In this document: one piece after another, positions 7,662 to 15,007 of the stretch
How the letters are laid out: the number at the start of each line of letters is the position of its first letter
Position numbering within the stretch: the first letter of the stretch is position 1
From: Bacillota bacterium
GTDB lineage: Bacteria; Bacillota; Clostridia; Christensenellales; Aristaeellaceae
Direction of reading: 5' to 3'
Assembly: GCA_023398575.1 (NCBI GenBank)
Contig: JAEWSC010000063.1
Span: forward strand, 8,168 to 72,167
DNA: 64,000 bases
The notes under the pieces: model-generated
Database searches by the model: none
The model's input: the letters and a program-made list of their open reading frames with translations, nothing else
Told to the model about the DNA's origin: nothing
Position numbers and translations under genes: made by a program

Positions 7662-8846
7662 ATGGCAAAGAAGACCATCGAAGACATTCAGGTCTCAGGC
7701 AAAAAGGTGCTTGTACGCTGCGACTTCAATGTACCCCTGGATGAGAATAACATGATTACCGACGAGACCCGCATCCGGGGTGCACTGCCCACCATCAAGT
7801 ACCTAATGCAGCATGGCGCAAAAGTGATTCTCTGCTCGCACCTGGGCCGGCCCAAGGGCGGCTTTGATACTAAGAATTCACTGAAACCCGTGGCCGAGCG
7901 TTTGACCCAGATGCTTGGTAAGGATGTCAAGCTGGCCAAGGATGTCATTGGCACCTCTGCCAAGGAACTGGCCGCCGAGCTGAAAGACGGCGATGTCATG
8001 ATGCTGGAGAATGTCCGCTTCCACAAGGAAGAGGAAAAGAATGATCCGGCATTTGCCAAGGAGCTTTCTTCCCTGGCGGAAATCTATGTGAACGATGCCT
8101 TTGGCACCGCCCACCGTGCCCATGCCTCCACCGAGGGCGTGGCCCATTACCTGCCTGCCGTGGCCGGTTACCTGATTGGCAAAGAGCTTTCCATTATGGG
8201 CAAGGCCCTGGAAAACCCCGAGCGCCCCTTTGTTGCGATTCTTGGCGGCGCCAAAGTTTCCGACAAAATCGGCGTTATTAACAACCTGCTGGAAAAGGTC
8301 GATGTTTTGATTATCGGCGGCGGTATGTCCTATACCTTCCAGAAGGCGCTGGGCGGCCACATCGGCAAATCCCTGTTGGAAGCCGATAAGGTGGAACTGG
8401 CCAAGGAACTGATGGAAAAGGCCAAGCAAAAGGGCGTTAAGCTCCTGCTGCCTGTGGACAACGAGGCAGGCGAGGAGTTCTCCAATGATACGCTGCGCAT
8501 CACCGTGCATTCCAAGGAAATCCCCGAAGGCTTTGAGGGCATGGATATCGGCCCCAAGACCCAGGTGATTTTCGCCAACGAAATCGCTCAGGCCAAGACC
8601 GTGATCTGGAATGGCCCCATGGGCGTGTTCGAGTTTGAAAACTTCGCCAATGGTACCCGTGCCATCGCCAAGGCCCTGGCAGAGTGCGGCGGCGTGACCA
8701 TTATCGGAGGCGGCGACAGCGCGGCGGCCGTAGAGCAGATGGGCTTTGCCAACAAGATGACCCACGTGTCCACCGGCGGTGGTGCTTCTCTGGAATACTT
8801 GGAAGGCAAAGAGCTGCCTGGTGTGACAGCCCTGAACGACAAATAA
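7662..8846 (+). CDS. pgk: Phosphoglycerate kinase
   Basis: Cytosolic glycolytic kinase that transfers phosphate from 1,3-bisphosphoglycerate to ADP. The 394 residues match the bacterial length. Visible motifs are KKVLVRCDFNVPLDENN near the N-terminus, LCSHLGRPKG near 55, the hinge-side GGAKVSDKIGVI near 205, and the nucleotide-site GGGDSAAAVEQMG near 350. The ATG at 7662 follows an AAGGAG site at 7648-7653; an upstream in-frame GTG at 7653 overlaps that site and is unlikely. It follows cggR directly, with the gap gene absent, and precedes tpiA. Confidence 0.97.
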   Translation: MAKKTIEDIQVSGKKVLVRCDFNVPLDENNMITDETRIRGALPTIKYLMQHGAKVILCSHLGRPKGGFDTKNSLKPVAERLTQMLGKDVKLAKDVIGTSAKELAAELKDGDVMMLENVRFHKEEEKNDPAFAKELSSLAEIYVNDAFGTAHRAHASTEGVAHYLPAVAGYLIGKELSIMGKALENPERPFVAILGGAKVSDKIGVINNLLEKVDVLIIGGGMSYTFQKALGGHIGKSLLEADKVELAKELMEKAKQKGVKLLLPVDNEAGEEFSNDTLRITVHSKEIPEGFEGMDIGPKTQVIFANEIAQAKTVIWNGPMGVFEFENFANGTRAIAKALAECGGVTIIGGGDSAAAVEQMGFANKMTHVSTGGGASLEYLEGKELPGVTALNDK

Positions 8847-8919
8847 CCAGGGGATTTTGTCTCCCTAACCCCTACCAAAGGAACAATGTTCCTATGGAAT
8901 CCTATATATAGCGCATATA

Positions 8920-8945
8920 AGGCAGGGGGTAATAACCCTCTGCCT
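8920..8945. terminator. Intergenic hairpin after pgk
   Basis: An 11-base stem (one G-T pair) around the loop AATA, formed by AGGCAGGGGG and its partner CCCTCTGCCT. No T-run follows, so it may be a pause, processing or mRNA-stability hairpin rather than a full terminator within the operon. Confidence 0.5.
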
Positions 8946-9021
8946 GTATCTATGAGATGGGAAGCAACTGATAGGAGATTGTATTTAGCTGTTGAATAAA
9001 GGCTAGACACAATCATCGCCT

Positions 9022-9076
9022 CCGAAGGTTTCCAAAGGACGAGCGGAAAGCCCTTTGGTTGCTCCTGCTGGAGCAA
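9022..9076 (+). ncRNA. Candidate structured RNA element, copy 2 (pgk-tpiA gap)
   Basis: CCGAAGGT, then stem CCAAAGG/CCTTTGG closing a loop that holds the same GAGCGGAAAG as the copy at 7531, then hairpin TTGCTCC-tgct-GGAGCAA. Compared with copy 1, both stems differ at most positions yet stay fully paired. The unit is bracketed by a 12-base direct repeat GTATCTATGAGA (8946-8957 and 9129-9140). The whole 8847-9159 gap otherwise holds only the hairpin at 8920 and the tpiA ribosome binding site. Confidence 0.6.
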
Positions 9077-9159
9077 TCTCCTTTAGATGTAAGTCATCTT
9101 ATGTATATGGCTTCGTGCGAAAGCCCCAGTATCTATGAGAAGAGAAAGGACATACTTTT

Positions 9160-9912
9160 ATGCGTACACCCATCATCGCCGGTAACTGGAAAATGAACAA
9201 GACCCCTGCCGAGGCGGCGCAGTTGGTAGAAGAGCTCAAACCCCTTGTCAAGGATGCCGCCTGCGACGTAGTCGTTTGCGTGCCCGCTGTTGCCTATGCG
9301 GCCGTCAAGGCCGCGACTGAGGGCACCAACATCCATTTGGGTGCTCAGAACGTGCACTGGAAGGAATCCGGCGCTTATACTGGCGAGCTTTCTGCTGATA
9401 TGCTCAAGGCTGCCGGCGTGGAATATGTTGTTATCGGCCACAGTGAGCGCCGCCAATTCTTTGGCGAAACCGACGCCACTGTGAACCTGCGTGTGAAGGC
9501 CGCCGTCAAGGCAGGTCTTACTGCCATCCTGTGCGTGGGCGAAATGAAAGACCAGCGTGAAGCTGGTTACACCGATGCCCTGGTAGAATATCAGACGCTG
9601 ATCGCGCTCATTGGTTTGACTGATGAAGAAGTCAAAAGTGTAGTGATCGCTTATGAGCCCGTGTGGGCCATTGGCACAGGCCTTACCGCAACCGACGAGC
9701 AGGCCAATGAGACCATTGGCGTCATCCGTGCCGCCCTGCTTCGCAAGTACGGCAAAAACGTGTCTGACGCTGTGCGCATTCAGTACGGCGGCAGCATGAA
9801 CCCCGGCAACGTGAAGGGCTTGATGGCTCAGCCGGAAATCGACGGCGGCCTCATCGGCGGCGCTTCCTTAAAGGCTGCTGATTTTGCAAAGGTTGTCAAT
9901 TTCGATAAGTAA
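9160..9912 (+). CDS. tpiA: Triosephosphate isomerase
   Basis: Interconverts dihydroxyacetone phosphate and glyceraldehyde 3-phosphate; homodimeric TIM barrel of 250 residues. Active-site pieces are all visible: N-K in AGNWKMNKT at the N-terminus, the catalytic histidine in VIGHSERR near residue 95, the catalytic glutamate and mobile loop in AYEPVWAIGTG near 167, and the phosphate-binding IQYGGSMNPGN near 207. ATG 9160 is preceded by GAGAAAGGA. Third gene of the cggR operon, with gpmI 38 bases downstream. Confidence 0.97.
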   Translation: MRTPIIAGNWKMNKTPAEAAQLVEELKPLVKDAACDVVVCVPAVAYAAVKAATEGTNIHLGAQNVHWKESGAYTGELSADMLKAAGVEYVVIGHSERRQFFGETDATVNLRVKAAVKAGLTAILCVGEMKDQREAGYTDALVEYQTLIALIGLTDEEVKSVVIAYEPVWAIGTGLTATDEQANETIGVIRAALLRKYGKNVSDAVRIQYGGSMNPGNVKGLMAQPEIDGGLIGGASLKAADFAKVVNFDK

Positions 9913-9950
9913 GCAACTTCGACATCCCAAGGAAAGGAACTACTATTCAT

Positions 9951-11492
9951 ATGAGTAAACCCATGACCGCCCTGATCATTATGGATGGCTTCGGCTTAAA
10001 TCCCAGCCATGAGGGTAATGCCATTTATGCGGCGGGTACGCCCAACCTGGATAAACTGACCGCCAAGTATCCCCACACCCAAATCGGCGCCAGCGGCATG
10101 GACGTTGGCCTGCCAGACGGTCAGATGGGCAACAGCGAGGTGGGGCACTTAAACATTGGTGCCGGCCGTATCGTATACCAGGAGTTGACACGCATCACCA
10201 AGGATATTCGCGACGGTGAATTCTTTGAAAAAGAAGCGCTGATCTGGGCGATGGATGAAGCCAAGGCAAATGGCAAGGCGCTGCACCTGATGGGCCTTTT
10301 GTCCGACGGCGGCGTGCATAGCCACAACACCCATCTGTATGCCCTCTTGAACATGGCAAAAAAGCGGGGCCTAAATAAGGTATACGTGCATTGCTTCCTG
10401 GATGGGCGTGATGTGCCCCCCTCCAGCGGCTTGGGCTTTGTCAAGGAACTGCAGGACAAGCTTACTGAAACCGGCGTAGGCGAAATCGCAACCGTTATGG
10501 GCCGCTACTGGGCGATGGATCGCGATAATCTGTGGGACCGGGTGAAGAAAGCTTACGATGCCATGGTCTTGGGCCGTGGCCAAGCAACCGCCGATACCGG
10601 CGTGCAGGCAGTGGAGCAAAGCTACGCGCTGAATGAAAGCGACGAGTTTGTCAAGCCCACCGTGATTGTAAAGGGCGGTAAGCCCACCGCAGTAATCAGC
10701 GAAAACGACTCTGTAATCTTTTTCAACTTCCGCCCCGACCGTGCGCGGCAGCTCACCCGCACCTTTATTCAGCCGGGCTTTGACGGCTTTGAGCGGGAAC
10801 TGGGCTACTTCCCCGTCAACTTTGTCAGCATGACCCAGTATGACGAGACCTTTACGGGCTTAAAGATCGTCAATCCTCCCGAATCTATGAACAATACTCT
10901 GGGCGAATACTTGTCTTCCCTTGGCAAAACACAGCTGCGTATTGCCGAAACACAAAAGTACGCCCATGTAACCTTCTTCTTCAACGGCGGAGTGGAAAAG
11001 CCTAATGAAGCCGAGGAACGGGAGCTGATTCCTTCCTCCAAGGTGGCTACCTTTGACTTAAAGCCTGAGATGTCCGCTTATGAAGTGACGGAGAAGGCTT
11101 TAGCGCTCATCCATGCACAAAAGTATGATGTCATGATTTTGAACTTTGCCAACTGCGATATGGTGGGCCACACCGGCGTTATGGATGCGGCCATTGCGGC
11201 TGTCAAGGCAGTGGATGATTGCGTGGGCCAGGTAGTGGATGCGATATTGAAAAACGGCGGGCGTGCCTTTGTCACCGCCGACCATGGCAATGCCGATCAG
11301 ATGATCGACCCTATCACGGGCGAAATCTTCACCGCCCATACCACCTTCCCTGTTCCCTTTATTGCCGTCGGCCCTGAATTCGTAGGCAAAACCCTGCGCG
11401 AAGGCGGTCGTTTGGCAGATATCGCCCCGACGATGCTCACCAGCATGGGCATACCGGTACCCATGGAGATGACCGGAAAGACATTGATCTAA
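9951..11492 (+). CDS. gpmI: 2,3-bisphosphoglycerate-independent phosphoglycerate mutase
   Basis: Manganese-dependent mutase of the alkaline phosphatase superfamily that converts 3- to 2-phosphoglycerate through a phosphoserine. The first metal-binding aspartate is in LIIMDGFGLN, and the nucleophile serine is in GQMGNSEVGHLNIGAGR near residue 62. The later metal sites are in NFANCDMVGHTG near 400 and VTADHGNADQM near 440. The 513 residues are the family length. A start ATG at 9951 follows AAGGAAAGG. It closes the visible operon; a strong hairpin follows at 11506 and no eno gene is in the window. Confidence 0.97.
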   Translation: MSKPMTALIIMDGFGLNPSHEGNAIYAAGTPNLDKLTAKYPHTQIGASGMDVGLPDGQMGNSEVGHLNIGAGRIVYQELTRITKDIRDGEFFEKEALIWAMDEAKANGKALHLMGLLSDGGVHSHNTHLYALLNMAKKRGLNKVYVHCFLDGRDVPPSSGLGFVKELQDKLTETGVGEIATVMGRYWAMDRDNLWDRVKKAYDAMVLGRGQATADTGVQAVEQSYALNESDEFVKPTVIVKGGKPTAVISENDSVIFFNFRPDRARQLTRTFIQPGFDGFERELGYFPVNFVSMTQYDETFTGLKIVNPPESMNNTLGEYLSSLGKTQLRIAETQKYAHVTFFFNGGVEKPNEAEERELIPSSKVATFDLKPEMSAYEVTEKALALIHAQKYDVMILNFANCDMVGHTGVMDAAIAAVKAVDDCVGQVVDAILKNGGRAFVTADHGNADQMIDPITGEIFTAHTTFPVPFIAVGPEFVGKTLREGGRLADIAPTMLTSMGIPVPMEMTGKTLI

Positions 11493-11505
11493 ATAGATAT
11501 TTTTA

Positions 11506-11540
11506 CGGGGAGAGGATTTTTGATCAAAATCCTCTCCCCG
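11506..11540 (+). terminator. Strong hairpin after gpmI
   Basis: A perfect 15-base stem (CGGGGAGAGGATTTT with its complement) around TGATC, 13 bases after the gpmI stop. There is no T-run of six or more after it, but the stem's own T/A tract makes transcription stop or 3' end protection plausible for the glycolytic operon. Confidence 0.7.
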
Positions 11541-11693
11541 CGACTTTCATGAAACTTCTGTAAAAGGGAATAGAGGCTCAAGGTTAGCCCTTCAAACTGT
11601 CGACAAGCTATATGTTGATAGTTTCTTTTGGTTTGATGTGGAATCGTGCCTGCAGCATTGGGATGATGCAGGCCAGAAATGTGGGAGGTCTAT

Positions 11694-12296
11694 ATGCAGG
11701 TTGGTGATATAGTAACGTTTGGCAGCTATGACTGGCGGGTACTTGATATACAAAACGATACGGCTTTGATGGTTACCCAATGCATTATAGAACAGCGCCC
11801 TTATCATGATGCCTACAAAGATATAACATGGGCTGACTGTGCACTCAGAAAATATTTGAACGGCGAGTTCTATCACACATTCAGCCCTGCTGACAGATTA
11901 AGAATCATGCCGGCACTCAATAAAAACCCTGATAATCAGTGGTATGGAGCTAAAGGCGGAGAAGATACGCTGGACAGTATTTTTTTGCTAAGCCTTGAGG
12001 ATGTGTGCACATATTTCGGTGACAGCATTTCAGAACTGCAAAACCCAGGGAAAAATCAAAGATACTGGTTTGAAAGAAAAGATGAAAACAATAGCAAGCG
12101 ATTGGCAAAGCTTCTGGGTAAAGAATGGTGCTGGTGGTGGTGGCTTCGCTCACCCGGCCGCGTGAATGTAAAAGCTGTGTACATCTTTGGGACGGACGGT
12201 AATATAGGCATCCAGGGCAACAATGTTTTGAAAGGCAACCTCAGCGATGGCAAATGTACAGGTGGTGTCCGTCCCGCTTTGTGGCTGAAGCTGTAA
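11694..12296 (+). CDS. DUF6273-like protein
   Basis: A 200-residue protein with the look of DUF6273 domains, which are found alone or fused in clostridial genomes and whose function is unknown. Typical pieces are the N-terminal VGDIVTFGSYDWRVL, the middle segment SIFLLSLEDV, a tryptophan-rich WWWWLRSPG near residue 148, and the terminal GGVRPALWLKL. No signal peptide or membrane segment is visible. ATG 11694 is preferred over the in-frame ATG at 11679 because GGAGGT (11684-11689) lies at proper distance only from the later codon. It stands alone after the glycolytic operon; role and regulation are unclear. Confidence 0.75.
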   Translation: MQVGDIVTFGSYDWRVLDIQNDTALMVTQCIIEQRPYHDAYKDITWADCALRKYLNGEFYHTFSPADRLRIMPALNKNPDNQWYGAKGGEDTLDSIFLLSLEDVCTYFGDSISELQNPGKNQRYWFERKDENNSKRLAKLLGKEWCWWWWLRSPGRVNVKAVYIFGTDGNIGIQGNNVLKGNLSDGKCTGGVRPALWLKL

Positions 12297-12374
12297 TATC
12301 AATGGGAAAAAATGTGTGCATTTTGCCTTTTCGGGCGCCAATCGTTGAATATGACACCCTGCTGTCTATTTTGC

Positions 12375-12385
12375 TATGTTATAAT
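12375..12385 (+). promoter_or_regulatory. Extended -10 promoter of the PNPOx-like gene
   Basis: TATAAT at 12380-12385 is preceded by TGT, giving an extended TGN -10 box 30 bases before the ATG at 12415. No good -35 box lies at 16-18 bases, which extended -10 promoters do not need. Confidence 0.5.
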
Positions 12386-12414
12386 GATTGCAAAAATGGC
12401 AGAAGGAGATACAA

Positions 12415-12906
12415 ATGAGCAGATATGAAGAAGGACTGAAACTAATCGAAGAGCGGTGCGGCAACGGAAAAGATAACATGATCTCTCTTTCAACCATCGC
12501 AATAGAGCCCAACGCCCAGGGAATGCCCCGCCCCTATGTCCGTGATGTAGACGCGTATTATGAAGATGGTGTGTTTTATATTACTACCTGGGCAAAATCG
12601 ACGAAAATGCAGCAGATAGAGAAAAACAATGAGGTTGCATTCGCGGTTTGCTTCGAGTGGTTTTCGGGAAATGGGATTGGCGAAAACCTTGGATGGGTGC
12701 TAAACCCCCAAAATGCTGAACTCAGGGCAAAACTTCGGAAAGCATTTGCCCAGTGGTACGACAATGCTAATAATGAGCAGAATGAAAACTGCGTTATTCT
12801 GGCGATCCGCATCACAAAGGCTACCGTATTGAAAGACCACGGAGCGGTGCGTTACAATATGGACTTTGTAAATAAGGTAGAGGATGAAGAAGGAAAAATA
12901 GCGTAA
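12415..12906 (+). CDS. Pyridoxamine 5'-phosphate oxidase-like flavin-binding protein
   Basis: A 163-residue split-barrel protein resembling the PNPOx-like/FMN-binding superfamily. The pattern YYEDGVFYITTWAKSTKMQQI near residues 50-70, followed by NNEVAFAV, matches the strands and the basic residues that contact FMN phosphate in this fold. Members include flavin reductases, haem-degrading and F420 enzymes; the true substrate here is unknown. ATG 12415 follows AGAAGGAGA. The gene is monocistronic, and the first copy of the hairpin-flanked repeat lies just downstream. Confidence 0.7.
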   Translation: MSRYEEGLKLIEERCGNGKDNMISLSTIAIEPNAQGMPRPYVRDVDAYYEDGVFYITTWAKSTKMQQIEKNNEVAFAVCFEWFSGNGIGENLGWVLNPQNAELRAKLRKAFAQWYDNANNEQNENCVILAIRITKATVLKDHGAVRYNMDFVNKVEDEEGKIA

Positions 12907-12962
12907 GGCATGTAGCTATATCGGATAAGCATTTTCTTTCTTGCACAAAATGCCTTGATTAT

Positions 12963-12995
12963 ACAGCATGTACCTAGCAAAAAGGTATGTGCTGT
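12963..12995. repeat. Left hairpin flank of repeat element A
   Basis: A 33-base hairpin, CAGCATGTACC paired through G-T wobbles with GGTATGTGCTG. It is matched at 29 of 33 positions by the right flank at 13199-13231, in the same orientation and of identical length. It probably served as the terminator of the gene ending at 12906 before the element arrived. Confidence 0.65.
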
Positions 12996-13198
12996 CAGAC
13001 CATCAACAAAGTGGCTATGCCACTTTGTTGAGTTTTTCCCTCGCTGCTACTTTTCTGCGGCTTCGCCTTTGTGCGGCCGTTTGCTCGGGCAAGGAAGGAA
13101 TTTCTACGGAATTCCTACGCAAATCACCGCACATGTCGCTGATCGAAATTGGAGGGCTTCGGCCCTCCGATGCCTCCTATGGTTTTTTTGATAGCCTG
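12996..13198 (+). mobile_element. Miniature repeat element A (MITE-like)
   Basis: A 203-base non-coding unit. Its ends are imperfect inverted repeats, CAGACCATCAACAAA against CAGGCTATCAAAAAA read from the other end. Next comes an inner palindrome CAACAAAGTGGC/GCCACTTTGTTG, then a conserved body (CCCTCGCTGC, CAAGGAAGGAATTTCTACG, CACCGCACATGTCGC). Related copies are at 14740-14937 (opposite strand) and 36884-37203. It lies between convergent genes. No transposase is present, so it would depend on one acting in trans. Confidence 0.65.
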
Positions 13199-13231
13199 AC
13201 AGCACATACCTGGCAAAACGGTATGTGCTGT
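13199..13231. repeat. Right hairpin flank of repeat element A
   Basis: A 33-base hairpin CAGCACATACC/GGTATGTGCTG, a near copy of the left flank at 12963-12995. Together the flanks look like a duplicated target hairpin around the element. Confidence 0.65.
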
Positions 13232-13243
13232 TATTTGTACAGC

Positions 13244-13268
13244 AAAACCCCCCAGTTTGACTGGAGGG
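13244..13268 (-). terminator. Rho-independent terminator of the 13342-13908 gene
   Basis: On the minus strand a nine-position stem CCCTCCAGT/ACTGGGGGG (one mismatch) with loop CAA is followed by TTTTGCTG, 74 bases after the stop of the secreted-protein gene. Confidence 0.7.
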
Positions 13269-13341
13269 CCGGATGGAATAAAGCCATAAGCAACCATCAA
13301 AGTCCTTGCAGGAAAGATGATTGATGCCTTTCACCGATGGG

Positions 13342-13908
13342 TTACTGCAGAGCTATTGGCTGAAAGGTAGATGCCATATGAAAGAGCCTAGCCCCAAACC
13401 CTTCCGCCGCCATGAGCGGATATTCCAGCGATAGGTAGAATGCACCACCCTTGGCGGCTACTATATATTTGTCCACTACCATATCGCCCTTTATGGCATG
13501 AAAGCCGTATGCTTCATCATTCGGAAACAAATTTTTCGCATCGATTTCCGTTATGGTATAGCCATTTTCTACAAGAGCTTTTTGAACATCCTCCCGCGCC
13601 ATATCCAGTGTATAGTCAAGCTGTTCGGAATAGTTGATGTACAAGCCCACACCATCCAAAGCGTCGGGGGCAATGGGTTCAAAAGCATCGATATCGCTGC
13701 CTTCATCAGGCTCTACGTAGGCAAAACGCTCTGTATCGATCCATAATTGATAGCCCCGTGGACTTTCAAACAGTGCTTCGTTAACAGCTTCCTGCATGCC
13801 TTCCAGCTCGATGGTACCTATCCGTGTATCTGGAACAGGTTCTGCCATTGCACCAAGGGCGATACATAAAGCCAGGGTCATAGCGGGAAATAAACGGGTT
13901 AGTTTCAT
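13342..13908 (-). CDS. Secreted protein of unknown function
   Basis: I do not recognise this 188-residue protein. It begins with a clear Sec signal peptide (MKLTRLFPAMTLALCIALG, cleavage probably after AMA), so it should be exported. The mature part is acidic (DEGSDIDAFEPIAPDALDG) with no cysteine and no catalytic motif that I can name. The middle part, NYSEQLDYTLDMAREDVQKAL, looks helical. There is no lipobox. It is transcribed away from the coat-like gene, with 198 bases between the two start codons, and ends at its own terminator at 13244-13268. Confidence 0.7.
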   Translation of the reverse strand: MKLTRLFPAMTLALCIALGAMAEPVPDTRIGTIELEGMQEAVNEALFESPRGYQLWIDTERFAYVEPDEGSDIDAFEPIAPDALDGVGLYINYSEQLDYTLDMAREDVQKALVENGYTITEIDAKNLFPNDEAYGFHAIKGDMVVDKYIVAAKGGAFYLSLEYPLMAAEGFGARLFHMASTFQPIALQ

Positions 13909-14044
13909 TTACACTTCTCCTTTATCATGGGGATATCAATAAGACGTTGTGAAAGGAAGATTGTTTCCATAGAAATGGTTTGTTTACACAAAAGAACAAG
14001 TAACCCATATGGGCGGGGAACAGGAGGTTCGTTTGCCTTGGAAC

Positions 14045-14072
14045 ACCAGGTAAGGATTTCTTTCATACAATA
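14045..14072 (+). promoter_or_regulatory. Sigma-K-like promoter of the Cys/Pro-rich coat-like gene
   Basis: AC (14045-14046), 17 bases, then CATACAATA (14064-14072). This matches the AC-N16/17-CATANNNTA pattern known for late mother-cell sigma-K promoters, 35 bases before the ATG at 14107. It agrees with a spore coat role for the product. Confidence 0.55.
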
Positions 14073-14106
14073 CTCATGGGTCCCATTATTTTCAGGAGGA
14101 ATCCTT

Positions 14107-14661
14107 ATGCGTGCAAATGAAAAATGCTCTAACCACAAACGGCCCTGTCCACCTCGTCCTCCGTGCCCCAAGCCCTGTCCTCCTCCGTGTCCCAAGCCGT
14201 GCCCTCCACCCTGTCCTCCACCTTGTCCTCCTCCGTGCCCCAACCCCTGGGAGGATTTTTGCAAGGTTTGCCATAAATTCTGCCACATGGACCATTGCAA
14301 GCCGCCCTGCTGGGATCCCTGCAGGCATGGGGGAGACCATGGCTGGAAGGAAAACGGCCAAGAGCAATGGCAGCCCATTGATCCACCGCGGAGCAGCTGC
14401 GGATCTTGCTGGGCATTTGGACAAAATGAAGCTCGCGGCATGCAAAATGATGCCGTCGCAGAGTATGGTCAAGCGGCAGCATATGACTATGGCCGCGAGG
14501 ATGCTGGGGATTTCCGTCAGGAAGCACTGGGGGAATACTGGCAGGAAGACGGCATGAATGCCCAGCAGAATATGCCTGAGCAACAGGGCTATGCTGCCAA
14601 TTGGGCTGATTACCAAAATGGCGCATGGCAGTACTACCAAAGCGGTGCATGGAATGGATAA
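14107..14661 (+). CDS. Cysteine/proline-rich probable spore coat protein
   Basis: A 184-residue low-complexity protein. Residues about 11-48 are a repeat of CPPPCP-like units (CPKPCPPPCPPPCP), then come a Cys/His-rich stretch CKVCHKFCHMDHC and a Gln/Tyr/Ala-rich tail ending QYYQSGAWNG. Such Cys-rich and Tyr-rich compositions are typical of spore coat and crust proteins that cross-link through disulfides and dityrosine (family knowledge; role here is inference). No signal peptide. ATG 14107 has AGGAGGA directly upstream at 14094-14100, and a sigma-K-like promoter precedes it. The CCN codon repeats could change length by slippage. Confidence 0.65.
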   Translation: MRANEKCSNHKRPCPPRPPCPKPCPPPCPKPCPPPCPPPCPPPCPNPWEDFCKVCHKFCHMDHCKPPCWDPCRHGGDHGWKENGQEQWQPIDPPRSSCGSCWAFGQNEARGMQNDAVAEYGQAAAYDYGREDAGDFRQEALGEYWQEDGMNAQQNMPEQQGYAANWADYQNGAWQYYQSGAWNG

Positions 14662-14704
14662 GCCTGGTTAGCGAACACCGGCCACCCAAACAGACACAAA
14701 AAGC

Positions 14705-14739
14705 AAACGGGAGAGGGAATGTACTTCCCTTTCCTGTTT
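14705..14739. repeat. Left hairpin flank of repeat element C
   Basis: A 35-base hairpin, AAACGGGAGAGGGAA against TTCCCTTTCCTGTTT, after the coat-like gene. The right flank at 14938-14972 has the same length and 29 of 35 identical positions in the same orientation. Confidence 0.65.
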
Positions 14740-14937
14740 TGGGCTGTCAAAGAATTTATGGGAGGTAATGGAGGGCCGTCATTTGCAAATCACAAATTCG
14801 CGACATGTGCGGTAATATGCGTAGGAAGTTCGTAGAAACCCTTCCTTGCTTGAACAAATGTCCGCAAAAAGGCCATACCGTTTTGCAATGCAGCGAGGGA
14901 AAACTCGAAAAGTGGCATGGCCACTTTTCGATGCGTG
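14740..14937 (-). mobile_element. Miniature repeat element C (MITE-like, minus orientation)
   Basis: A 198-base unit that is the reverse complement relative of the element at 12996-13198. Reading the minus strand one sees the palindrome AAAAGTGGCC/GGCCACTTTT, then TTTCCCTCGCTGC, GCAAGGAAGGGTTTCTACG, TTACCGCACATGTCGC and an end ATTCTTTGACAGCC. It lies between the convergent coat-like gene and the HD-GYP gene, filling most of the 14662-15007 gap. No coding capacity is seen. Confidence 0.65.
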
Positions 14938-14972
14938 AAACGGGATAAGGAATGTAATCCCCTATCCCGTTT
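14938..14972. repeat. Right hairpin flank of repeat element C
   Basis: A 35-base hairpin AAACGGGATAAGG...CCTATCCCGTTT with a 12-base outer stem. It is a copy of 14705-14739 and sits 35 bases past the stop of the HD-GYP gene, where it can also act as that gene's terminator on the minus strand. Confidence 0.65.
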
Positions 14973-15007
14973 GTGTGCTATATTGCCACCATGAATATCA
15001 ATTTCGG

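Noticed and set aside
7878..8765. Long open frame of 295 codons on the minus strand opposite pgk
   Set aside because: It lies wholly inside pgk, has a composition typical of an antisense shadow (rich in His, Gln, Leu), and has no ribosome binding site or family match.
14140..14260. CRISPR-like array
   Set aside because: The short repeats are CCNTGYCC units that encode an in-frame Cys/Pro repeat protein with a good ribosome binding site; spacing is too short and irregular for CRISPR.
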